A DNA stretch of 64,000 nt from PSRF01 sp051000815 (GCA_051000815.1 JBPCNX010000099.1:48547-112546); one strand, 5' to 3'; numbered from the stretch's first letter, positions 17,008 to 26,461 are shown. Notes: generated by a model from the sequence alone, not told the origin. Numbers and translations: made by a program.

Positions 17008-18444
17008 ATGAGCACAGCTGGAATATTAAATAGCCAGGAATACAAATACGGTTTCGTCACCGACATCGAGTCTGACGTAATTCCACGCGGACTGTCAGAA
17101 GATACTATTCGTCTGATTGTCGAGAAGAAGAATGAGCCGGAGTGGATGTTGGAGTTTCGCCTGAAAGCGTATCGTCACTGGTTGACGATGAAGGAACCGA
17201 AACATTGGCCAAACCTTACTTATCCTGACATCAATTATCAGGACATGATTTATTACAGTGCCCCTAAACAGAAGCCGACCAAAGCCAGTTTGGACGAGGT
17301 GGATCCGGAGCTGCTGAAGACTTTTGAGAAATTGGGCATTCCGCTACAGGAGCAGAAACAGCTTGCAGGTGTCGCGGTCGACGCGGTGTTTGATTCGGTT
17401 TCTGTGGCCACAACTTATAAAGAGAAGCTTAAGAAGCACGGCGTCATTTTTTGTTCGTTCACAGAAGCGATCCGCGAATACCCCGAGCTGGTCAAAAAGT
17501 ATTTGGGCTCGGTTGTGCCCACGAACGACAACTTCTTTGCTGCGCTAAACAGCGCGGTCTTCTCTGATGGTTCTTTTTGTTTTATTCCGAAGGGCGTTCG
17601 CTGCCCGATGGAGCTTTCCACTTATTTCAGAATCAACAATGCCGAGTCAGGGCAGTTTGAAAGAACGCTGATTGTCGCCGAAGAAGCCTCTTACGTTTCT
17701 TATCTGGAAGGCTGCACCGCACCAAAGTTTGATCGCAATCAACTGCATGCAGCCGTTGTTGAGCTGATCGCTCTTGACGACGCCCAAATCAAATATTCAA
17801 CTGTCCAAAACTGGTATGCAGGCGATGAAAACGGTGTCGGCGGTATCTATAACTTCGTCACTAAGCGCGGTAAGTGTGCGGGACGTAATTCAAAAATTTC
17901 CTGGACCCAGGTCGAGACGGGTTCAGCGATTACGTGGAAGTATCCATCCTGCATTCTCCTGGGTGACAATTCTATTGGTGAGTTTTACTCGGTGGCGCTG
18001 ACCAATCATGCGCAACAAGCCGATACCGGCACCAAGATGATTCATCTCGGCAAGAATACCCGCTCGACAATTATTTCCAAGGGGATTGCCGCCGGCAGAT
18101 CCAACAATAGTTATCGTGGTCTGGTGAAGGTAATGCCGAAAGCCGAGGAGGCGCGAAACTATACGCAATGCGACTCGATGCTTATCGGATCAGATTGCGG
18201 CGCGAATACTTTTCCCTATATCGAGGTGATGAATAACAGTTCGGCCGTGGAACATGAAGCGTCTACCTCTAAAATCAGCGAGGAGCAATTATTCTATTTG
18301 CAGCAACGCGGCATCTCGCAGGAAGATGCAGTTTCCCTGATCATTAATGGATTCTGCAAAGACGTGTTCCTGCAACTGCCGATGGAATTCGCCGTTGAGG
18401 CTCAACGGCTACTTGGAATGAAACTCGAGGGAAGCGTTGGATAG
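17008..18444 (+). CDS. sufB: Fe-S cluster assembly scaffold protein SufB
   Basis: SufB is the scaffold subunit of the SufBC2D complex on which nascent Fe-S clusters form. The 478-residue length is standard. Recognisable blocks are LRLKAYRHWLTM-like helices near the N-terminus and AVFSDGSFCFIPKGVRCPMEL. The parallel beta-helix core follows, with LEGCTAPKFDRNQLHAAVVE and the conserved cysteine-containing GSDCGANTFPY. The C-terminal EHEASTSKISEEQLFYLQQRG is typical. It follows the regulator by 33 bp. Confidence 0.97.
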   Translation: MSTAGILNSQEYKYGFVTDIESDVIPRGLSEDTIRLIVEKKNEPEWMLEFRLKAYRHWLTMKEPKHWPNLTYPDINYQDMIYYSAPKQKPTKASLDEVDPELLKTFEKLGIPLQEQKQLAGVAVDAVFDSVSVATTYKEKLKKHGVIFCSFTEAIREYPELVKKYLGSVVPTNDNFFAALNSAVFSDGSFCFIPKGVRCPMELSTYFRINNAESGQFERTLIVAEEASYVSYLEGCTAPKFDRNQLHAAVVELIALDDAQIKYSTVQNWYAGDENGVGGIYNFVTKRGKCAGRNSKISWTQVETGSAITWKYPSCILLGDNSIGEFYSVALTNHAQQADTGTKMIHLGKNTRSTIISKGIAAGRSNNSYRGLVKVMPKAEEARNYTQCDSMLIGSDCGANTFPYIEVMNNSSAVEHEASTSKISEEQLFYLQQRGISQEDAVSLIINGFCKDVFLQLPMEFAVEAQRLLGMKLEGSVG

Positions 18445-18453
18445 AGGCAGGCA

Positions 18454-18509
18454 TCGGGTGTCGGGTGTCGGGTATCGGAATGTAGTCGTAACCGGCACCC
18501 GGCACCCGA
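18454..18509. repeat. Intergenic imperfect palindrome P5 (core word tcgggtg)
   Basis: This lies between sufB and sufC. The left arm repeats tcgggtg (18454-18472). The right arm (18491-18509) is the complement with ccggcaccc words; the arms match at 16 of 19 positions, with G-U pairs possible at the remainder in RNA. Same architecture as the other palindromes but a different word. Confidence 0.65.
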
Positions 18510-18546
18510 AACCTATGACCAAAGAATTTACGGAGTAAATTATTTC

Positions 18547-19299
18547 ATGTTAGAGATTCGAAATTTGCATGCGGCGGTCGATGGTAATCCGATACTTAAG
18601 GGGATAAATCTCACCGTAAAAAAGGGGGAGATTCACGCCATCATGGGTCCCAACGGTTCGGGTAAATCCACGCTTGCCAAAGTGCTGGCGGGCCACCCGG
18701 CCTACGAGGTGACCGAGGGCGAGGTGCTCTATGAGGGGAAGAACCTCCTCGAAATGCCCACGGATGAGCGAGCGCGCGAAGGTGTTTTCATGGCATTTCA
18801 ATATCCGATCGAAGTGCCGGGAGTTTCGAATGCACAGTTCCTCCGCCTCGCCTACAACGAGAAACGAAAGCATCTCGGGGAGGAAGAACTCGATCCGCTC
18901 GAGTTTAAGGATCTGCTCAAGGAGCGAGCCAAGATTGTCGATATGGATGCCAGCTTCATGACGCGTTCAGTTAACGAGGGGTTTTCAGGCGGTGAGAAGA
19001 AACGCAACGAGATTTTGCAGATGGCCGTGCTCGAACCGAAACTCGCCATCCTCGACGAAACGGATTCCGGGCTCGATATTGACGCTTTGAGAATTGTCGC
19101 TGGCGGCGTGAACTATCTGCATAATTCTGAAAATGCCGTCGTGCTGGTGACCCACTATCAGCGTTTGCTGAACTACATCGTTCCAGACTACGTGCATGTG
19201 CTCGCTAATGGGCGCATTGCGCGTGAAGGCGGGAAGGAATTGGCTCTGGAGCTTGAAGAGAAAGGTTATGACTGGATTACGTCAGCGGCAGCGGCGTAA
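18547..19299 (+). CDS. sufC: Fe-S cluster assembly ATPase SufC
   Basis: An ABC-type ATPase that drives conformational change in the SufBCD scaffold. Walker A is GPNGSGKSTLAK (residues 35-46). The Q-loop is at FMAFQYPIEVPGVS, the signature region is EGFSGGEKKRNEILQM with the SufC-specific lysine pair, and Walker B is LAILDETDSGLD. At 250 residues it is full length. GGAG lies about 12 bp upstream of the ATG. It precedes sufD by 26 bp. Confidence 0.97.
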   Translation: MLEIRNLHAAVDGNPILKGINLTVKKGEIHAIMGPNGSGKSTLAKVLAGHPAYEVTEGEVLYEGKNLLEMPTDERAREGVFMAFQYPIEVPGVSNAQFLRLAYNEKRKHLGEEELDPLEFKDLLKERAKIVDMDASFMTRSVNEGFSGGEKKRNEILQMAVLEPKLAILDETDSGLDIDALRIVAGGVNYLHNSENAVVLVTHYQRLLNYIVPDYVHVLANGRIAREGGKELALELEEKGYDWITSAAAA

Positions 19300-19325
19300 G
19301 CGAGGCAGTTAAAGTCTGAATCGTT

Positions 19326-20669
19326 ATGACAACTGAAGTGGCAAACCAGGAAGTTGGTTACCTTGAGGCCTTTCGTGCGCGTCAGGAGGCAATCGCAGTC
19401 GGAGGTGCGGCATGGGTTGCGCGTCTGCGCGAAAGCGCTTTGGATCGATTCGAAGAACTGGGATTCCCTTCGGTGAAGGAAGAGGAATGGAAATACACGA
19501 ACGTTGCTCCCATTACCAAACTTGGTTTTGAGTATGCCAGAGCCGTTAGCGGCAGTGACATAACGTCAGCGGACGTCGCGCGGTTGGGTTGCGTAGAGGC
19601 CCAGAATAGCCAGTTAGTCTTCGTTAACGGCGCCCTTAGAGAGGATCTCAGTTCCCTGGAAGATCTTCCTGCAGGTATGGTCGTAATGGACCTTGTGCAG
19701 GCAATCGCTGATGAAAAGCATCACGACGTGATCCGGGAGCACCTGGCCCGCGGCGTTGATTACAACGCGAACGGTTTCATCGCTCTAAACACCGCGATGA
19801 TTGCTTCCGGCGCCTTCATTCTGATTCCCCGGGAGACGGAGCTTGAAAAACCGCTTTGCCTGCTTTTTATTGCGGATGCCGGCGCCGGCACGGTTGCCAG
19901 TTTTCCTCGAGTGCTCGTAGTGGCGGAACAGAACAGCAGAGCCACACTGGTTGAAAGTTATATCAGCGCCGCTGAAGGCATCAATTTCACAAATGCCGTT
20001 GTGGAGATAAATTTGCAGGATGGCGCGCGGCTCGAGCATTACAAAGTGCAGCGTGAAAGCATTGAAGCTTTCCATGTCGCAACGACCGGTGCGAACCTGG
20101 GACCTAACAGTAGTTACGATTCCACCACCATAAACTTTGGCGCCCAGCTTTCGCGACACGACATCGCAGTCAGGATGGCTCATGAAGGTGCCGAGTGCTG
20201 GGTGGACGGTCTATATATAGTAAGCTCCAGCCAACATACTGATACACATTCCGTAATCGATCACCAGAAGCCACACTGCACCAGTCATCAGCTATATAAG
20301 GGGATTCTTGACGGAAGATCGCGCGCGGTTTTCAACGGAAAGATTTTTGTTCGGCATGGCGCACAAAAAACCGACGCGATGCAAACCAACAAGAATCTCC
20401 TGCTGTCGAAAGAGGCGCGCGTCGACACCAAACCGCAGCTTGAGATTCTCGCTGATGATGTTAAGTGCGCGCACGGGGCCGCTGTCGGTCAGATAGATGA
20501 AGACGAGCTGTTCTATTTGGAGACTCGCGGCATTCATAGCGAGCTCGCACGCAATCTTTTGACGTACGGCTTTGCTGAAGAAGTGATCGGGAAAATAAAG
20601 GTCGATTCGATAAGGGCACAGCTTGATGCGGCCGTGCTGAACCGGCTCAATGCTCATTTGGAAGCGTAG
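19326..20669 (+). CDS. sufD: Fe-S cluster assembly protein SufD
   Basis: The SufB paralogue that completes the SufBC2D scaffold. The N-terminal helical region contains FPSVKEEEWKYTNVAPI, a hallmark of SufD. The beta-helix core has ARLEHYKVQRES and the HTDTHSVIDHQKPHCTSHQL segment around the conserved histidine. GRSRAVFNGKIFVRHGAQKTDA and a C-terminal ADDVKCAHGAAVGQIDEDELFYL follow. 447 residues. Confidence 0.96.
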   Translation: MTTEVANQEVGYLEAFRARQEAIAVGGAAWVARLRESALDRFEELGFPSVKEEEWKYTNVAPITKLGFEYARAVSGSDITSADVARLGCVEAQNSQLVFVNGALREDLSSLEDLPAGMVVMDLVQAIADEKHHDVIREHLARGVDYNANGFIALNTAMIASGAFILIPRETELEKPLCLLFIADAGAGTVASFPRVLVVAEQNSRATLVESYISAAEGINFTNAVVEINLQDGARLEHYKVQRESIEAFHVATTGANLGPNSSYDSTTINFGAQLSRHDIAVRMAHEGAECWVDGLYIVSSSQHTDTHSVIDHQKPHCTSHQLYKGILDGRSRAVFNGKIFVRHGAQKTDAMQTNKNLLLSKEARVDTKPQLEILADDVKCAHGAAVGQIDEDELFYLETRGIHSELARNLLTYGFAEEVIGKIKVDSIRAQLDAAVLNRLNAHLEA

Positions 20670-20704
20670 CTTGTCGATTCGTCGAAGCAGTTTCTCTGGG
20701 TCCT

Positions 20705-20785
20705 ATGCTGAAACGACATCGGTTCCGGTTATGGACGGCAGTGATTCTACTTTTCCTCACGGCCCCTATCGGTTCCCAGGCTTAA
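20705..20785 (+). CDS. Possible 26-residue hydrophobic micropeptide between sufD and sufS
   Basis: A short reading frame starts with a basic MLKRHRFR, is followed by one hydrophobic stretch (WTAVILLFLTAPIG) and ends at TAA 20783-20785. It looks like a lone signal peptide or single-pass micropeptide. It fills most of the 135-bp sufD-sufS gap and stops 19 bp before the sufS GTG. No convincing ribosome site is seen. It could also be a relic of a lost exported protein. Confidence 0.2.
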   Translation: MLKRHRFRLWTAVILLFLTAPIGSQA

Positions 20786-20804
20786 CAAACTATCAGAGGT
20801 AAAA

Positions 20805-22073
20805 GTGTCGGCAAAAGTTACCAGCATCGATGAGCTACCCCGGGCCCAAATGCCCGCGTGGGATGTTGAGCGCGTGCGTGCGGACTTTCCGGTACTGCAT
20901 CAAACTGTCAACGGCAAGCCTCTCGTCTACCTCGACAACGCTGCTTCCTCGCAGGTGCCGCAGGTTGTAATCGAGCGGGGCAGCATGTATCTGGAGCAGG
21001 AACACTCGAACATTCATCGTGGTGTCCACTATCTCAGCCAGAAAGCAACCACTGCTTACGAAGGCGCGCGGGAAACGGTAAAACGGTTCATCAATGCCCG
21101 TGAAGCCAAAGAGTGCATTTTTGTTCGCGGCGCAACTGAAGGCATTAATCTCGTGATGCACGGCTACGGCCGGAAGTTCATTGAGTCTGGCGACGAAATT
21201 ATCATTTCAGCGATGGAGCACCACGCCAACATCGTCCCCTGGCAAATGCTCTGCGAAGAAAAAGGGGCGAAGTTGCGCGTCATTCCCATGAACGACGCAG
21301 GCGAGCTCTTACTTGACGATTACAACGCCCTGCTCAACGAGCGCACTAAGTTTGTCGCGATCACGCATGTTTCCAATGCCCTGGGTACAATCAATCCCAT
21401 TAAGGGAATGATTGAGCAGGCCCACAAGTACGGTGTGCCGGTACTGATTGATGGCGCCCAAAGCGCTCCCCACATGCCGGTTGATGTTCAGGATCTTGAC
21501 TGCGACTTTTATGCGTTTTCCGGTCATAAGATGTTTGCGCCAACTGGCAGCGGTGTTATCTATGGCAAGGCCGCGTTACTGGAACGGATGAATCCTTTCC
21601 AGGGCGGCGGCGACATGATCAAGAGCGTTACCTTTGAAAAGACGACCTTCGCCGATCTTCCCAACAAGTTTGAAGCTGGAACGCCGGCTATTGCCTCCCA
21701 GATCGGCCTTGGCGCGGCCATTGATTACTTGAACAGTATTGGCCGGGAACAGGCAGCAGCACATGAACATGAACTGCTGCGCTACGCTACCGAACAGTTG
21801 AAGTCTATCGAGGGCGTGCGCATTATCGGCACAGCGCGAGAGAAGGCCAGTGTGCTTTCGTTTGTAATCGACGAAATACATCCCCACGACATCGGGACGA
21901 TTCTGGATCAGGAAGGCATTGCCGTGCGCGCTGGTCATCACTGCGCGCAGCCTGTGATGCAGCGATTTAATGTTCCGGCCACGGCCCGCGCATCCTTTGC
22001 CTTTTACAACACGAAGGCAGAAGTGGATGTGCTGGCGGCAACCATCAGAAAGGTGATTGATATCTTCAGTTAA
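20805..22073 (+). CDS. sufS: Cysteine desulfurase SufS
   Basis: A PLP enzyme that takes sulfur from L-cysteine and passes it to SufU as a persulfide. The 422-residue group II desulfurase shows FPVLHQTVNGKPLVYLDNAASSQ near the N-terminus, AMEHHANIVPWQ (PLP stacking histidine) and DGAQSAPHMPVD. The PLP lysine lies in SGHKMFAPTGSG and the catalytic cysteine in RAGHHCAQPVMQRF. GTG 20805 is preceded by AGAGGT. Palindrome P6 begins at its stop codon. Confidence 0.97.
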   Translation: MSAKVTSIDELPRAQMPAWDVERVRADFPVLHQTVNGKPLVYLDNAASSQVPQVVIERGSMYLEQEHSNIHRGVHYLSQKATTAYEGARETVKRFINAREAKECIFVRGATEGINLVMHGYGRKFIESGDEIIISAMEHHANIVPWQMLCEEKGAKLRVIPMNDAGELLLDDYNALLNERTKFVAITHVSNALGTINPIKGMIEQAHKYGVPVLIDGAQSAPHMPVDVQDLDCDFYAFSGHKMFAPTGSGVIYGKAALLERMNPFQGGGDMIKSVTFEKTTFADLPNKFEAGTPAIASQIGLGAAIDYLNSIGREQAAAHEHELLRYATEQLKSIEGVRIIGTAREKASVLSFVIDEIHPHDIGTILDQEGIAVRAGHHCAQPVMQRFNVPATARASFAFYNTKAEVDVLAATIRKVIDIFS

Positions 22074-22188
22074 TTGCCGATTGCCAATTGTCGATTGCTT
22101 GCGGCCGTTTGGTGAAGCTCGAAAATGATTTATAAACTTGGTCAATGCTCAACCATTAATCGGCAATCGGAAATTGGCAATCGGCAAT
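22073..22188. repeat. Intergenic imperfect palindrome P6 (core word attgccgattgcc)
   Basis: Left arm 22073-22098 and right arm 22163-22188 are inverted copies with 24 of 26 matches. The left arm overlaps the last base of the sufS stop codon and the right arm ends 5 bp before the sufU ATG, again leaving no room for a standard ribosome site. Its words recur in P9. Confidence 0.75.
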
Positions 22189-22193
22189 AACTA

Positions 22194-22643
22194 ATGTCAG
22201 AACTCAGCGAGCTCTACCAGCAGGTAATTCTCGATCACAACAAGAAGCCGCGAAACTTTCGCAGGCTGGAGTCGGCCAACCATTCTGCCGAGGGTTACAA
22301 CCCTCTCTGCGGCGATCAGCTTACGGTCTATTTGAACCTGGAAGACGACGCAGTCAAGGAGGTCACTTTCGAGGGCTCCGGCTGTGCAATTTCAAAGGCG
22401 GCCGCGAGCATGATGACCCAGGCGGTGAAGGGAAAGAGCAAGCAGGACGCTGAAACACTCTTTACTGACTTTCACCGGATGGTGACCGGCGAGGAATACG
22501 AAAGTAATGCTTCCGAACGTCTCGGTAACTTAAAGATCTTTGAGGGTGTTCGTGAATTTCCGGTGCGCGTGAAGTGTGCGACCCTCTCCTGGCATACCAT
22601 GCATGCAGCGCTGAACAATCAGGAACTCGCCTCAACAGAGTAA
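22194..22643 (+). CDS. sufU: Fe-S assembly sulfurtransferase SufU
   Basis: A zinc-containing sulfur acceptor that receives persulfide from SufS and delivers it to SufBCD. The 149-residue IscU-like fold shows ELYQQVILDHNKKPRNF, NPLCGDQLTVYL with the first zinc/thiol cysteine, FEGSGCAISKAAASMM with the second, and VKCATLSWHTMHAAL with the third. The 18-21 residue insertion that distinguishes SufU from IscU is present (around TDFHRMVTGEEY). The gene closes the suf cluster and is followed by a strong terminator. Confidence 0.96.
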   Translation: MSELSELYQQVILDHNKKPRNFRRLESANHSAEGYNPLCGDQLTVYLNLEDDAVKEVTFEGSGCAISKAAASMMTQAVKGKSKQDAETLFTDFHRMVTGEEYESNASERLGNLKIFEGVREFPVRVKCATLSWHTMHAALNNQELASTE

Positions 22644-22672
22644 GCTCAAATCAAAACATTTCGGTGCACCGA

Positions 22673-22716
22673 AAAAGGACTGACAAGGGATTCAACTCTT
22701 GCTCAGTCCTTTTAGT
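22673..22716 (+). terminator. Terminator of the suf cluster
   Basis: An 11-bp stem aaaaggactga (22673-22683) with complement at 22703-22713 encloses an inner caag/cttg pair. It lies 30 bp after the sufU stop and could serve both strands, because the large nuclease gene ends convergently at 22772. Confidence 0.8.
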
Positions 22717-22771
22717 CAGGTGTTGAACCGGGCGGTATCGAATGGTTTCGCTCGGCGATTTGTTAGCGAGA

Positions 22772-25700
22772 CTACTTGCCGGTATTCACATACTGGATAC
22801 AATCGGACTGATCCTTGAAGCGGCGAGGAACGTCAAATAGTCGCCAGCCTCCATTTTTGCACTGGTTCTTATTCATAGGAGGTCCGGTTTGTGGATCGCA
22901 AACATCGCCGATCCCGTCGAGGTCAAAGTCCGCCTGATTCGGATTGAATGTCCGCGGGCAGTTGTCCGCGCCGTCAAGTACACCGTCATTATCATCGTCG
23001 GTGTCGCAAGCATCGCCGGCGCCATCGTTGTCATTGTCAGCCTGACTTGCATTCGACGTTAGTGGACAGTTGTCGTTCACGTCCAACACGCCGTCGTTGT
23101 CGTCGTCAGCGTCGCATGGGTCGCCGGCGCCATCGTTATCGTTGTCGGCCTGATTGGCGTTGGCGACGAACGGACAGTTGTCGTTCGCGTCCAGCACGCC
23201 GTCGTTGTCGTCATCAGGATCGCAAACATCGCCCAAACCATCACTATCGTTATTGGATTGATCGGTGTTAGCTACAAGCGGGCAATTGTCTGCACCGTCC
23301 AACACACCGTCGTTGTCGTCGTCGGCGTCAACACAATCTGGACTATTGTCGCCGTCTGTGTCGGTCGACTTGCTATTCGAGTCAAGCGGGTCAGAACCGC
23401 AAGTGACTTCATCCGCATCCGATTGACCGTCGTTGTCATCGTCGGAATCGCAGGCATCGCCAATCGTGTCACCATCTAAGTCTGCCTGGTCGGTATTGGC
23501 CACGGCAGGACAGTTGTCGGCGCCATCCAGTACCCCATCATTATCTTGATCCGGCGAACTGAAATAGGCGACGGCTGCATCATGATCTGAAAGTCGCTCC
23601 GGCCTATTGGCATCGGCTGCAAACGACTCGGAGAAGTCTGCGTTGTACCTCGCATAGCCGAAAGCAGTCTTACGCGCAAGCATCTTTTCGTTGAGGAGGA
23701 CGTGATCCAGCGCCTGAGCATTACCTTCGAAAAGCAGCGAGTATTGCTGGTCGGGTGAAACGGTCGTTAGCAGGTTCGTCAGTTCGTAAGTCCAGCGATC
23801 CGTGCTGGGTTCTACAACATTCTCGGGATCCGCCGGGTCTCCTTTGAATGTTCCGACAACGTCCCCAAGGCCGTCATTGAAGTCAAACGCGTTGAGGTCA
23901 CCGAGGACCACGAGGTTCTCGGTTTGCAACGACTCGATCAAGTCGGCGATGTCTTCGGCTTGGAGGCGACGCTTCTCGCGGTTGCGCGCACCTTCTGTAC
24001 CGGTCCCGCAGCTCCCATAGGGCCGCGGGCTATCGGTGGCGATGAGTGACTTCGTGTGATTGAGGACCACAGTCACCCGCAAAAGCGCTGCCGTTCCCAC
24101 CTGCGGTACGTCAGCAGTCAGAACGTATGACGGGCGGTCGTGGAGCAGGTCGGTGTTACCGCAGTATGTGAAGGTATCGGTTCGGTGGTACTGCACCGGC
24201 GCGCCTACTACCGTAACACGTGCAGCGTTTACGAGGTACCCTATGTCCTGGCTATTGGCAAAGGTAGAGGCGCTCTCATCAAGGTAGGCCTGATAGTTAA
24301 CAAGGCTGGGGTTGGCAACGTCGGTATTGATCTTAGTCGCTAAGTCTTGCAGCGAGGGGAGGTCGAAGACTTCGATCACGCCCAGAATGTCTGGTGTTTG
24401 CATGACATTGCGGATCGCCAGCGATGCCTTATTGAGACGACCAGCAAAGGCGGCGCCATTGGATCGGCCAAAGTTCTCCAAATTTGCGTGACCAATAGTA
24501 AATTCCCCGGCCATTCGGACTGGAACAGGCACTGCGGCAGCAAGGCCGCCAGCCACGCCAGGCGTAGCCGAGGCGTCGAGTACTATGCGGTAGTTGTCAA
24601 AGGCATAGTCGAGAGCTCCGGCTATGTTGGTGACGATGGTGCCGGTCGTTACCTGTACCTGCGCGCGGCGAGTGCTCCCAGTGGTCAAAGCGGCGCCACT
24701 GTCAACCATAATGCGCTCGAAGTTTCCATCAAAAGTCGGCGGGAACGGCGGGGGTGCGGGAGCATATGGGGGCTCGTCGGTTGCCGGTACAGGATCGCCT
24801 GCCTCGATACCCGGCTCGCGGAACGGACGCGGTCGGCTCGTTTCGACTCCCCAAAACTCGCCGAAATTGTTCGACGGTTCCGAGACGGTCAACGAGTTGA
24901 CGCTCAATCGCATGAACTCATACTTCTCGAGTTCAGCGCCCCGACTCGTGGCCGCCGGATCCAGGATGTTGTTGGTGGTTACGTCAAGCGGTGTGGGTAG
25001 GGGATTGCCCGTACTCAGGACCACTGTTGTTAAGGGACCAACTAACTCTGTAGCCGTCTTGGGGTCGGGGGGCGCGATGCCGTCGGGCTCGTCCGTTGTT
25101 GATGACTCAAACTCGGTTACAGTTCCAGTAACCTGCACCGAATCGCCGACATTGACCGTGGGAACTGTACCCCCGGTAAAGACCAAAATGGCCTCCGAAG
25201 TATTGAGGTTGCCGTCACCGGTCGGGTCTTGAATATAGAAGCCGTTGTTTGAACCGCCAAAGCTCCGCTTTCCTGTCACGATGCCAGTCGTTGAAACGCT
25301 CGTGCCAGCCAACGGCGAGGACATACCGCTTCCCTGAATGGTGTAAATCGCCGTAAGCGTCACATCATCATTTGTGATCGTGCCGGTGCCTGAGGCAGTT
25401 GCGTTGGTGGTTCCGGTGATGCCTGAAAGGTTGACGAAGAAAGTTTCGTTTGGCTCAGGCGTGGTATCGCCATTGACTGTCACGTTGACGGTAGTGGCCG
25501 TGCCGTTTTCCGCGATGCTGCCAGAGCCGCCTACGATGGCTACGTAGTCGCTGCCGGCGTTGGCTGGGTTGGTCGTCCCATCCGCAGTATCAACAGTGAA
25601 GTTGACGCCGCCCGCTAAGGCCGGGTAATTCAGAGTGACATTGAAAGTGAAGGTAGTTGTGCCCACGTTGGTCTCGCCTTGCGTAACGTTGCTAACGCTG

Positions 25701-26461
25701 AGCGTTGGCGTTGGCGATGGCGTGGGACTTGGCGTCGGGGTTGGCGTGCCGCAGACGTTGAAGGAACTGCTCGTATTGCGCGGGTTCGGCGCACCCGGCG
25801 AGAGCGGCGCGACCAAGCTGGCGAAATCAGAGTTATTGCTATCAGTCTCGGTGCATCCCGAATCGTCGCGAAGGACGGCGTTAGTGTTGCTTGGTGCAGG
25901 TGTCGGGCCAGTTCCTTCGAAGTTGTTCGCCGTTGTCCCGAAACCGACGAAGTCCTGAATGTTGGCGTTCGGGAAACAGTTCCCGGCTGCAGTCCCACAC
26001 GTGAGCAGTGTTGTATTCGTTACCAAAGCGACCTTTCCGGCGGTCGCGCTCATGGCGATGGTGCCCGCTGCGTCGGCAGTGGGAAGTGGGACGCCGCATG
26101 GAAGGCCCGTACAACCAGCTCCCGTCGCCTCCCGGACTAGATAATACTGCCCCGGCTGAATGGTGCCGGATAAATCAGTCTTCGCCCAGCTAGAGCCGGC
26201 CGCCGAGGCATACTGTACAGACCAGCCTGTTACGCTCACGGGACTAGTGCCCCGGTTGAAGAGCTCGATAAAATCACTCTGAAGCGGTGCGTTAGCGTTG
26301 CCGCCCCCACCGTAGACCTGGCTGATGACTATTGACGTTGAGATGGCGTGCGCTCGGTGCGCGGAATACATTTGATGTAGGAGGATAAAAATTGCAAAAA
26401 GTGAAACTACCAAAGGGGTAAACAGGGGAGTCCGCGAGGCGAACCGGGGCGCGTTAGGCAT
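22772..26461 (-). CDS. Giant secreted nuclease (ExeM-like) with lamin-tail, Calx-beta and thrombospondin-3 repeats
   Basis: 1229 residues, ATG preceded by GAAAGGA. A signal peptide (to about residue 39) is followed by a lamin-tail domain (about 42-160). A Calx-beta domain follows (about 250-365, ending GTGTITNDD), then an OB/YhcR-like segment (about 370-480). An endonuclease/exonuclease/phosphatase domain spans about 650-970 (HANLENFGRSNG, VVLGDLNAFDFNDG, DHVLLNEKM, RLSDHDAAVAYF). Residues about 971-1190 hold five or more calcium-binding thrombospondin type 3 repeats (DNDGVLDGADNCP). The last 35 residues form a cysteine-pair module starting NKNQCKNGGW. It resembles ExeM/NucH-type extracellular DNases. 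Likely secreted and calcium dependent. Confidence 0.85.
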   Translation of the reverse strand: MPNAPRFASRTPLFTPLVVSLFAIFILLHQMYSAHRAHAISTSIVISQVYGGGGNANAPLQSDFIELFNRGTSPVSVTGWSVQYASAAGSSWAKTDLSGTIQPGQYYLVREATGAGCTGLPCGVPLPTADAAGTIAMSATAGKVALVTNTTLLTCGTAAGNCFPNANIQDFVGFGTTANNFEGTGPTPAPSNTNAVLRDDSGCTETDSNNSDFASLVAPLSPGAPNPRNTSSSFNVCGTPTPTPSPTPSPTPTLSVSNVTQGETNVGTTTFTFNVTLNYPALAGGVNFTVDTADGTTNPANAGSDYVAIVGGSGSIAENGTATTVNVTVNGDTTPEPNETFFVNLSGITGTTNATASGTGTITNDDVTLTAIYTIQGSGMSSPLAGTSVSTTGIVTGKRSFGGSNNGFYIQDPTGDGNLNTSEAILVFTGGTVPTVNVGDSVQVTGTVTEFESSTTDEPDGIAPPDPKTATELVGPLTTVVLSTGNPLPTPLDVTTNNILDPAATSRGAELEKYEFMRLSVNSLTVSEPSNNFGEFWGVETSRPRPFREPGIEAGDPVPATDEPPYAPAPPPFPPTFDGNFERIMVDSGAALTTGSTRRAQVQVTTGTIVTNIAGALDYAFDNYRIVLDASATPGVAGGLAAAVPVPVRMAGEFTIGHANLENFGRSNGAAFAGRLNKASLAIRNVMQTPDILGVIEVFDLPSLQDLATKINTDVANPSLVNYQAYLDESASTFANSQDIGYLVNAARVTVVGAPVQYHRTDTFTYCGNTDLLHDRPSYVLTADVPQVGTAALLRVTVVLNHTKSLIATDSPRPYGSCGTGTEGARNREKRRLQAEDIADLIESLQTENLVVLGDLNAFDFNDGLGDVVGTFKGDPADPENVVEPSTDRWTYELTNLLTTVSPDQQYSLLFEGNAQALDHVLLNEKMLARKTAFGYARYNADFSESFAADANRPERLSDHDAAVAYFSSPDQDNDGVLDGADNCPAVANTDQADLDGDTIGDACDSDDDNDGQSDADEVTCGSDPLDSNSKSTDTDGDNSPDCVDADDDNDGVLDGADNCPLVANTDQSNNDSDGLGDVCDPDDDNDGVLDANDNCPFVANANQADNDNDGAGDPCDADDDNDGVLDVNDNCPLTSNASQADNDNDGAGDACDTDDDNDGVLDGADNCPRTFNPNQADFDLDGIGDVCDPQTGPPMNKNQCKNGGWRLFDVPRRFKDQSDCIQYVNTGK
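22892..23548 (-). repeat. DNA repeats encoding thrombospondin type 3 motifs
   Basis: Within the nuclease gene, a near-periodic block of roughly 70-110 nt units encodes the DxDxDG calcium-binding motif and paired cysteines. Seen as repeated cgtcgttgtcgtcgtc-type words on the + strand. This is a protein repeat, not a mobile or CRISPR repeat, and may recombine. Confidence 0.75.

Noticed and set aside
22892..23548. Periodic repeats resembling a CRISPR array
   Set aside because: They are in frame and encode thrombospondin-3 calcium-binding motifs; repeats and spacers are not of fixed length.
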